11,971 nucleotides of DNA, taken from Euryarchaeota archaeon UBA19. GTDB taxonomy: Archaea > Thermoplasmatota > Poseidoniia > Poseidoniales > Thalassarchaeaceae. Shown here piece by piece: positions 6,057-11,971 of this stretch (its first letter is position 1; each line of letters starts with the position of its first letter). The stretch covers positions 1 to 11,971 of the forward strand of contig DAPQ01000083.1 in the NCBI GenBank assembly GCA_002502175.1, written 5' to 3'. The position numbers and the translations under genes are program-made. The notes beneath the pieces are model-generated. The model did no database searches, was not told where the DNA came from, and saw only the letters and a list, made by a program, of their open reading frames with translations.

Positions 6057-7856
6057 ATGTCCGCTATGATAACGCCGGAGTATCTACTTTCGAATGCCAA
6101 GAAATATGCCGATGAGCCTGCTCTTTCTTCAAAGGATGCGGCTGGCAATTGGGTCACTACCACGTGGGCTGAGTTTAGCAACTACACAATGGATGTGGCG
6201 AAATCACTAATCGCAATGGGTTTTGAAAGCGGGGACAACCTCAGTATTTATTCATACAATAGGAAAGAGTGGTACGCAGCCTACTGCGCTGCTAACATGG
6301 CAGGAGGGGCTGCGGTAGGTGTCTATCACACATGTTCTCCAGAGGAAGTTGACTGGGTTGTTGGTAACTCCGATTCCAAGGTAGTCTTTGTAGGAAACAA
6401 TCCCATGGATGGTGGCGACCCTTCGAAGATGTGCTCAAACAGGCTAAGCGCGGTACTTGATGGGCTAGAAAAGGTCGAGATGGCCGTTGTAATGGACGGA
6501 GTAAAAATGGACCACTCCAAGGCGATTTCTTGGTCAGAATTCATAGCAATGGGAGCTGGATTAGCGGACTCTGTTGTGATGGAAAGAATCGCTGCTGTGA
6601 AGCCTGATGATGTAGCTTCGCTGATTTACACATCCGGGACAACTGGAAACCCAAAGGGAGTGGTTCTGACCCACGACAACATGGATTTCGAAATCGGAGA
6701 AGTCCACAAGCTGGTCACCTTCAACCAAGGCGAAGGGTATGTTTCCTGGCTACCCTGCGCCCATGTCTTCGGTCAACTTGCTGACAATCATATCTGGATT
6801 CGCGACGCAATACACATGAGAGTAGTGGACAATCCACTTCACTCTATAGACTACTGCAAGGAAGTCAACCCCCACCTGTTCATTGGAGTGCCTCGAATTT
6901 ACGAGAAGGTGTATTCCAACCTAGTTGCGGGACTCGGAAGCAAGGTTGGTTGGCTGAAGTTACCAATACTTGGGAATATAGTCAGGAAGAAGGCAAAGCA
7001 GAAGATTGGTTTCACGAACCTCAAGTTCGCGATTACTGGTGCGGCCCCCATCAACCCTGACATCTTGCATCTTTTCCACGATCTGGGCATTCCCATTTAC
7101 GAGGGCTACGGTATGACAGAAACCTCGGCCGGAGCTACGCTCGGACATGGCGGAGCTAACAAGATTGGGTCTGTTGGAAAGCCACTCTCAGGTACCGAGC
7201 TTAGGATTGCTGACCCTGATGAAGGAGGTAACGGAGAGATACAATTCAGAGGAAGGCACGTAATGGCGGGTTACTACAAGAACCCTGAAGCTACTGCTGA
7301 AACAATGACCGAGGATGGTTGGCTCAAATCGGGTGACCTTGGAAAGATTGACTCGGATGGTTTCGTCTATGTAACTGGTCGACTGAAGGAAATCTATGTC
7401 AGTTCCGCAGGAAAGAACATCGCGCCTCTTGTTATTGAGGAGACCATGAAGTCAATTCCAGTTGTATCACAGTGTATGCTGGTTGGCGACAACAGGAAGT
7501 ACTGCAGCGCCCTATTCACTCTCGACGTGGGAGCCATACTCAGAGACGTTCACGGCCTAGATGGAGCAACTCAAGTCCCGAAGGACCCTGCAGAACAACT
7601 GGCCAAGCTAGCAGAGTTAGGTCATGACCTGTCAGAGTATACCGCGGTTGGTAGTGACATATACAATCAACTTGAGGAAGCAGTTATGGAACTGAATAAG
7701 AAGTTCAGTAACCCAGAGCAAATCAAGAAGTTCACAGTTCTACCTCGTGACCTTGGCGTTGACCAAGGTGAGTTGACACCTACTCTGAAAATTCGACGAA
7801 AGCAGATTCGTGAGAACTGGGCTGCCGAAATCGAAGAGATGTACGCTGACGCATAA
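6057..7856 (+). CDS. Long-chain acyl-CoA synthetase (AMP-forming fatty acid-CoA ligase)
   Basis: The 599-residue adenylate-forming enzyme activates a fatty acid with ATP to acyl-AMP and then acyl-CoA, feeding beta-oxidation or lipid use. All core ANL motifs are visible: P-loop YTSGTTGNPKG (191-201), YGMTE (351-355) in the A5 region, SGDLG (425-429), hinge and A8 region TGRLKEIYVSSAGKNI (440-455), and the catalytic lysine of A10 in ELTPTLKIRRK (K578). Length and C-terminal ELTPTLKIRRKQI fit the FadD15/long-chain (bubblegum-like) type instead of short-chain acetyl-CoA synthetase. The ATG at 6057 is chosen; TTG at 6045 and ATG at 6066 are also possible, and the first conserved residues (MITPEYLL) begin only at 6066. 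The 89-base upstream gap contains a nested palindrome. The exporter gene follows 11 bases after the stop. Chain-length preference cannot be told. Confidence 0.9.
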   Translation: MSAMITPEYLLSNAKKYADEPALSSKDAAGNWVTTTWAEFSNYTMDVAKSLIAMGFESGDNLSIYSYNRKEWYAAYCAANMAGGAAVGVYHTCSPEEVDWVVGNSDSKVVFVGNNPMDGGDPSKMCSNRLSAVLDGLEKVEMAVVMDGVKMDHSKAISWSEFIAMGAGLADSVVMERIAAVKPDDVASLIYTSGTTGNPKGVVLTHDNMDFEIGEVHKLVTFNQGEGYVSWLPCAHVFGQLADNHIWIRDAIHMRVVDNPLHSIDYCKEVNPHLFIGVPRIYEKVYSNLVAGLGSKVGWLKLPILGNIVRKKAKQKIGFTNLKFAITGAAPINPDILHLFHDLGIPIYEGYGMTETSAGATLGHGGANKIGSVGKPLSGTELRIADPDEGGNGEIQFRGRHVMAGYYKNPEATAETMTEDGWLKSGDLGKIDSDGFVYVTGRLKEIYVSSAGKNIAPLVIEETMKSIPVVSQCMLVGDNRKYCSALFTLDVGAILRDVHGLDGATQVPKDPAEQLAKLAELGHDLSEYTAVGSDIYNQLEEAVMELNKKFSNPEQIKKFTVLPRDLGVDQGELTPTLKIRRKQIRENWAAEIEEMYADA

Positions 7857-7858
7857 TC

Positions 7859-7864
7859 GGTGAT
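7859..7864 (+). promoter_or_regulatory. Ribosome binding site GGTGAT
   Basis: GGTGAT followed by three bases and ATG (7868) matches the complement of the archaeal 16S rRNA 3' end. It supports the exporter start and internal translation initiation within an operon with the preceding acyl-CoA ligase. Confidence 0.65.
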
Positions 7865-7867
7865 TCG

Positions 7868-8488
7868 ATGAACCCCGAGGCATGGGTCGCTCTGGCGACC
7901 GTGTTTGTACTCGGAGCGATGAGCCCAGGCCCCAGCCTTGCAGTAGTCCTGCGCAATACTATGGTAGGGGGCCGTAGACAAGGCGTGATGACTGGAATTG
8001 GTCATGGCATCGGATTTGGAATCTACGCATTTCTGGCTGCCGCCGGTATAGCAACCGCATTGTCTGTACACGATTCAACCGAAACGATTCTGAAATGGGG
8101 AGGAATTACCCTACTGCTTTGGCTAGGGTATAATTTTCTCAAAGCATCAATGGCTGAAACCCACTCTTCTTCCGATGAAAATCATGGACCATCCGATCGA
8201 ACTGGATTCGTTCAAGGCTTTGCAATCGCCTTACTAAATCCAAAAATTCTCGCTTGGATGTTGGCGCTTTACGCGCCTTTCATCGAGGCAAATATCAGTA
8301 CTGAAACTCTGTTTGGTATGGGTCTTCTGGGAATGGCAATTGACGGAACATGGTATGTCACCGTGGCTACGGTCTTAACCAGGGGAGATGGAGTATCGAA
8401 ACTACGTGCTCAGGCTCGAAAAATCGATTTTGCAATGGGCATACTAATGTGGGTATTTGCTGCCATATTGTACATGGATTACCTGTGA
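7868..8488 (+). CDS. LysE/RhtB-family amino acid exporter
   Basis: The 206-residue protein has the length and hydropathy of LysE/RhtB exporters, with about five to six membrane helices (roughly 5-27, 40-65, 74-94, 114-138, 146-170, 187-204). The family signature SPGPSLAVVLRNTMVGGRRQG spans residues 19-39, and the internal FAIALLNPKILAW (118-130) has the conserved NPK. A histidine- and serine-rich hydrophilic loop (about 96-112) separates the halves. Family members export amino acids such as lysine, threonine, homoserine or leucine and related compounds across the cytoplasmic membrane; the substrate here is unknown. It lies 11 bases after the acyl-CoA ligase behind a GGTGAT site, so the two are probably co-transcribed. 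Its stop is 3 bases from the stop of the convergent zinc-ribbon gene. Confidence 0.87.
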   Translation: MNPEAWVALATVFVLGAMSPGPSLAVVLRNTMVGGRRQGVMTGIGHGIGFGIYAFLAAAGIATALSVHDSTETILKWGGITLLLWLGYNFLKASMAETHSSSDENHGPSDRTGFVQGFAIALLNPKILAWMLALYAPFIEANISTETLFGMGLLGMAIDGTWYVTVATVLTRGDGVSKLRAQARKIDFAMGILMWVFAAILYMDYL

Positions 8489-8491
8489 AAA

Positions 8492-8992
8492 CTACACGAA
8501 AACAACCGGTAATTGCAGTAGAATTTCCAAAACTACTGCCAGTGCATTTGCCTCAACTTTGGCGTCCTTACCCCCATTAGAAGGTGGAGATAGGCGATGA
8601 AGTTCATCGGCATCCAACCAAAATGAGCTACAACTTGGGCAGCCGTCGATTTCAATCGGGTCTGTAAGGCTGCCATCCAATCGTTGAAATGCAAAACTTC
8701 GAACTTTCATTTGAGAATCACAAAAAGGACAATCGATATCGTCCGGTGTTCCTTCTTCTACGAATCCCTCATGCATCTCTTGCAGTTTCTCTGAGCAGAA
8801 TGAAGAAGCGGCTGCATCGGCGTTTAGCAACATTCCAGAGCAGGTTTCACAGTGATGTATTCCATTTCGATGATATGCGGATCTTTGAGACGCTGAAGGA
8901 GGCACCAAATCGGAGCCATCACGAGGACACACATACGCTTCAGGTACTCCCGACATAGTTCTTCGACAGTGCTTCATATCTTCAATACTCAC
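8492..8992 (-). CDS. zf-TFIIB-like zinc-ribbon protein, unknown role
   Basis: The 166-residue protein appears to hold two zinc-ribbon modules of the zf-TFIIB type. The first has CPRDG (C22) with H47-C48-x-x-C51 and a GMLLNADA stretch; the usual second Cys of its first knuckle is replaced by Asp25, so zinc binding may be weakened. The second is complete: C88-x-x-C91 (CPFC) and C118-x-x-C121 in IEIDGCPSCSSFWLDADEL, the family hallmark. The C-terminus (146-166) is a hydrophobic stretch of about 20 residues, possibly a membrane anchor or a packing helix. GTG at 8992 is the most upstream start. ATG at 8977 (residue 6) lies 11 bases after GGTGA and is an equally credible start, as no conserved residue precedes C22. 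Such proteins are widespread and mostly uncharacterised. It diverges from the mutase gene. Confidence 0.72.
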   Translation of the reverse strand: MSIEDMKHCRRTMSGVPEAYVCPRDGSDLVPPSASQRSAYHRNGIHHCETCSGMLLNADAAASSFCSEKLQEMHEGFVEEGTPDDIDCPFCDSQMKVRSFAFQRLDGSLTDPIEIDGCPSCSSFWLDADELHRLSPPSNGGKDAKVEANALAVVLEILLQLPVVFV

Positions 8993-9056
8993 CCGGCGAA
9001 GATAATTTTACGGTCAAATATTCTGTCGTCGCCTTCATTTGGGGTTTGTGGGTCGC
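8993..9056. promoter_or_regulatory. Divergent promoter region, zinc-ribbon gene and fused mutase
   Basis: These 64 bases lie between two divergent starts. AT-rich elements are CAAATATTC (9015-9023), about 35-40 bases before the mutase ATG, and on the minus strand GTAAAATTATC (9002-9012), about 30 bases before the ATG at 8977. Both are at plausible TATA-box distances for short-leader archaeal messages. No inverted repeat or riboswitch-like structure was recognised. No B12 riboswitch fits in this space. Confidence 0.35.
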
Positions 9057-11971
9057 ATGCACATGGTCAGGGAGGGCCCCAGCGATGAGATCGTGGTTAC
9101 TCCGCTACGAGTAGTTACGGCTGCGGCCATCTTTGATGGCCATGATGCAGCGATTGGTATCTTCCGTAGGATCTTCCAATCTATGGGTTGTGAAGTCATC
9201 CATTTGGGTCACGATCGTGGGGCGGATGAGGTTGCAAGAGCAGCGATTCAAGAGGATGCACATGCGATTGCAATAACTTCCTATCAAGGAGGTGCGGTCG
9301 AGATGTTCACCCACACCAAAGAAATACTGGATGAGGCTGGATTCGGGCACATTTTCCTTTGTGGAGGGGGAGGAGGAACTATCCTTCCTTGGGAAATTAA
9401 GAAGCTTAGAGATGAAGAGATTGCTCGCATATATTCTCCAGACGATGGCAGAGATATGGGTCTAACCGGCATGGTCGAGAACGCAATCGAAGAAGCTGGA
9501 AAAATCGACTTGCTTGACAATTCAAGATTCAATTCTCTGAGTAAGGCAATTAGCGCTGATGACCATGGTTCAGTATCCAAGTTACTTACTTTGGCAGAAA
9601 ATGCCAATGATTCAGAATTTCAAGCGGTTCTACAAAGGGTTCGTTCAGTTGAGGCTGATTCAGGATGCCCTGTTGTCGGATTAACCGGAACTGGAGGAGC
9701 AGGCAAATCGAGTCTTACTGATGAATTGATGTTGCGTATTCAACGCGACAATCCAGGTGCTAAAGTCGCTCTTCTCGCCACCGACCCTACTCGCAAGCGA
9801 ACCGGTGGCGCATTACTCGGTGATAGAATTCGAATGAACAGCCTAGCAGATGATAATCTGTTCATGCGTTCATTTGCTAGCAGAGCTAGTGGAAGAGAGA
9901 TTGCAAATTGTATAGATAGGGCAATCGAAGCCTGTCAAGCGGTTGGCTTCGACCTTATTCTAGTCGAAACAAGTGGTATCGGTCAAGGCAATGATGCCAT
10001 CACTGAGGTTGCAGATTTATCGATGTACGTCACAACTAGAGAGTACGGAGCCCCGTCACAGTTGGAGAAACTTGCAGCACTTGATTTCGCTGATCTAGTT
10101 GTGCTAAACAAATTCGATAGACCTGGGGCTGAAGATGCGCTAACCGAGATTCGAAAACAATTCAAGCGCAATCGAGAAATGTGGGATGCAAAGAATGAGG
10201 ATTTACCAGTTATACCGACTATTGCTAGTCAGTTTGCCGATGCAGGTGTCGACCTACTCTGGCAGAAATTAGCAGGTTTACTCAACGAAGAACATGGTCA
10301 ATCATTCGAGGCGTCTGAGGCGCGACTAGGTGCTGATGGACTACCACATCGATCTGCACCCATCCCACCTGAAAGACAAGGATACCTAGCAGAGGTAGCC
10401 GCATCTGTTCGAGATTACCATGCTAGAACCGAAGAGACTTCGAGAAATGTAAGGCTGGTTCAGCAATTGGAAGCAGCTGCTCAACAGATGCGTAAGTCAA
10501 ACCGATTGACATCTGCCGCTGACCTGACTGCAGAAGCCGAAGAAATCCGCAAGCGAGTTCCCGAATCTGCTTGGCAGATGCTGAAGGAATTTGACGAGCG
10601 CGCTGCGGCATATCGTTCTGGGAATGCATCCTACACAGTCAGAGAGAAGGAAATTCCAGTCGAGACGACCACTGAAACCCTCAGTGGTCTCGACCTACCT
10701 CGTGTTGCCCTTCCTGATACAGAGGATTGGGGCGAAAAGATGGAATGGATTCGTTCTGAAAATGTTCCCGGAGCATTTCCATTCACTGCAGGGGTATTCC
10801 CATTCAAGCGCGAAGATGAAATTCCATTGCGAATGTTCGCAGGAGAAGGCAGCGCTGAGAGAACAAACAAGAGATTCCATTTCCTTTCCGAAGGCCAACC
10901 ATTCAATCGACTTAGCACGGCTTTCGACTCGCCTTCTCTGTATGGTAGAGACCCTCAGACCAGGCTGGATATCTTTGGGAAGGTCTGCGAATCAGGCGTC
11001 AGCATAAGCACAGTCGATGAGATGGATATGCTGTTCGACGGCTTCGACCTTTGTGCCCCAAATACTTCGACATCAAAAACCATCAATGGTAACTATTGGT
11101 GGCACCTTGCAGCCTTCTTCAATGTAGCAATCAAACAGCAAGTTCGTAAGTTCGAGAAGGAAAACGGACGGGAGCCGAATGAAGAAGAGTATCAGGAACT
11201 AAAGGCCTGGGCATTGAACAATGTGAGGGGTACTGTTCAAGCGGATCAACTGAAGGAATCAATGGGGCAGAATACCCTTGTTTTCAATCTCGATACTGCT
11301 CTTAGAATGATGGGAGATGTGGCTGAATATTACGTTCAGAACAACATCCGTAACCACTACTTTGTCTCGATTTCCGGTTACCATATTGCCGAAGCAGGTG
11401 CCAACCCAATAACACAAGCAGCGCTTACTCTAAGCAACGGTCTAACCTATGTTGAACTGTTCAAGGCAAGAGGTTTGGACCCTGATAAATTCCTCAGAAA
11501 CTTTAGTTGGTTCTTCTCAAATGGCATGGACCCAGAATATGCCGTAATCGGAAGGGTCGCTCGCAGAATATGGGCGATTGCCATGCGCGACATCTACGGA
11601 GTAGGTCATCGTGGTCAGCAACTGAAGTATCATATTCAATCCAGTGGTAGAAGTTTGCACGCACAGGAGTTTACCTTCAACGACTACAGGACTACACTTC
11701 AGGCACTCTACGCTCTAGCGGATAATGCCAACTCTCTCCATACTAACTCACGTGACGAGGCCTTCGGAACTCCAACCGAAGAGACAGTTAGGGATTCAAT
11801 CGCAATCCAAATGATTCTATCCAAGGAATACGGATTACTGGCTAATGAGAACCCAATGCAAGGTTCTCATCTCTCGACTTGGTTAACCGAACAAGTAGAG
11901 GAAGAAATTCTCAGAATATTCGAAGAAATGCACCGCCGTGGAGGTGTCTTAGGTTCCTTGGAAGTCAATTA
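9057..11971 (+). CDS. icmF: Fused isobutyryl-CoA mutase IcmF (B12-binding, MeaB-like GTPase, mutase), 3' truncated by window
   Basis: At least 971 residues are read before the window ends; the family has about 1,090, so roughly the last 110 are missing. IcmF interconverts isobutyryl-CoA and n-butyryl-CoA with adenosylcobalamin, using a built-in GTPase chaperone. The N-terminal B12 domain has TAAAIFDGHDAAIG with H29 as the lower axial ligand, ITSYQGG and FLCGGGGG. The GTPase has Walker A GTGGAGKS (211-218), ETSGIGQ and NKFD (351-354). The mutase core starts around residue 560 with AFPFTAGVFPFKR and continues through SISGYHIAEAGANP and GRSLHAQE. Pocket positions are F594 (RMFAG) and Q738 (GQNT), the isobutyryl-CoA pattern; methylmalonyl-CoA mutase has Tyr and Arg. 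Spacing of 144 equals that recalled for the Geobacillus enzyme (F598, Q742). Start candidates are ATG 9057, ATG 9063 and GTG 9048; conserved sequence begins near residue 18. Standing alone, it diverges from the zinc-ribbon gene. Confidence 0.92.
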   Translation, partial: MHMVREGPSDEIVVTPLRVVTAAAIFDGHDAAIGIFRRIFQSMGCEVIHLGHDRGADEVARAAIQEDAHAIAITSYQGGAVEMFTHTKEILDEAGFGHIFLCGGGGGTILPWEIKKLRDEEIARIYSPDDGRDMGLTGMVENAIEEAGKIDLLDNSRFNSLSKAISADDHGSVSKLLTLAENANDSEFQAVLQRVRSVEADSGCPVVGLTGTGGAGKSSLTDELMLRIQRDNPGAKVALLATDPTRKRTGGALLGDRIRMNSLADDNLFMRSFASRASGREIANCIDRAIEACQAVGFDLILVETSGIGQGNDAITEVADLSMYVTTREYGAPSQLEKLAALDFADLVVLNKFDRPGAEDALTEIRKQFKRNREMWDAKNEDLPVIPTIASQFADAGVDLLWQKLAGLLNEEHGQSFEASEARLGADGLPHRSAPIPPERQGYLAEVAASVRDYHARTEETSRNVRLVQQLEAAAQQMRKSNRLTSAADLTAEAEEIRKRVPESAWQMLKEFDERAAAYRSGNASYTVREKEIPVETTTETLSGLDLPRVALPDTEDWGEKMEWIRSENVPGAFPFTAGVFPFKREDEIPLRMFAGEGSAERTNKRFHFLSEGQPFNRLSTAFDSPSLYGRDPQTRLDIFGKVCESGVSISTVDEMDMLFDGFDLCAPNTSTSKTINGNYWWHLAAFFNVAIKQQVRKFEKENGREPNEEEYQELKAWALNNVRGTVQADQLKESMGQNTLVFNLDTALRMMGDVAEYYVQNNIRNHYFVSISGYHIAEAGANPITQAALTLSNGLTYVELFKARGLDPDKFLRNFSWFFSNGMDPEYAVIGRVARRIWAIAMRDIYGVGHRGQQLKYHIQSSGRSLHAQEFTFNDYRTTLQALYALADNANSLHTNSRDEAFGTPTEETVRDSIAIQMILSKEYGLLANENPMQGSHLSTWLTEQVEEEILRIFEEMHRRGGVLGSLEVN

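Noticed and set aside
10591..11007. A 138-codon plus-strand open frame within the mutase, and smaller minus-strand frames there
   Set aside because: They lie wholly inside the strongly conserved mutase coding frame and show no recognisable protein features.
9057..11971. Methylmalonyl-CoA mutase as the identity of the large B12 enzyme
   Set aside because: Domain order with the B12 domain first and an internal GTPase is that of IcmF, and the pocket residues are Phe and Gln in place of Tyr and Arg.
1..11971. CRISPR arrays, tRNA or rRNA genes, insertion sequences, phage genes
   Set aside because: No regularly spaced repeats, cloverleaf-like segments, transposase motifs or terminal repeats were seen on reading both strands by eye; every stretch over about 90 bases is covered by a gene.

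Overview
The window looks like chromosomal DNA from a marine planktonic archaeon, most likely Marine Group II/III Euryarchaeota (Poseidoniales or relatives). The call is moderate. It rests on compact gene packing, GGTGA-type ribosome binding sites (GAGGTGAG before the gene ending at 912, GGTGAT before the gene starting at 7868), several genes with almost no leader, and an AT-leaning mid-range base composition. No rRNA, tRNA or ribosomal protein gene is present to anchor the taxonomy. A marine bacterium is not excluded.

Left part (1-2762): the 3' end of a small NTF2/SnoaL-like protein converges on a three-gene minus-strand operon. In transcription order the operon encodes a catalytic LigB-fold extradiol dioxygenase resembling the beta subunit of 2-aminophenol 1,6-dioxygenase (AmnB), its catalytically degenerate alpha partner (AmnA), and a RidA-family protein of the 2-aminomuconate deaminase type with an unusual N-terminal glycine-zipper extension. 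This is the most interesting system here: a compact aminophenol (or related aminated aromatic) ring-cleavage and deamination module, without the dehydrogenase that normally sits between the two steps.

Middle (2763-5967): a small four-helix membrane protein of unknown function overlaps, tail to tail, a PAP2-superfamily membrane phosphatase/phosphotransferase with an extra C-terminal soluble domain. A divergent pair follows: a YbaK-type aminoacyl-tRNA deacylase and a SMUG1-like uracil-DNA glycosylase. Both look like quality-control functions.

Right part (5968-11971): a striking 39-bp nested palindrome precedes a long-chain acyl-CoA ligase (AMP-forming) that is followed at 11 bp by a LysE/RhtB-family exporter. 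A convergent small zinc-ribbon (zf-TFIIB-like) protein comes next. Divergent from it is a large B12-dependent fused isobutyryl-CoA mutase (IcmF: B12-binding domain, MeaB-like GTPase, mutase core) that runs off the right edge. Its two substrate-pocket positions carry Phe and Gln, the isobutyryl-CoA pattern and not the methylmalonyl-CoA pattern.

Aromatic ring cleavage, acyl-CoA activation and acyl-CoA carbon-skeleton rearrangement fit a heterotroph degrading amino acids, lipids and small aromatics. The genes lie in several separate transcription units, so a single joined pathway is not shown. No CRISPR, insertion sequence, RNA gene or intergenic gap longer than about 90 bases was seen.
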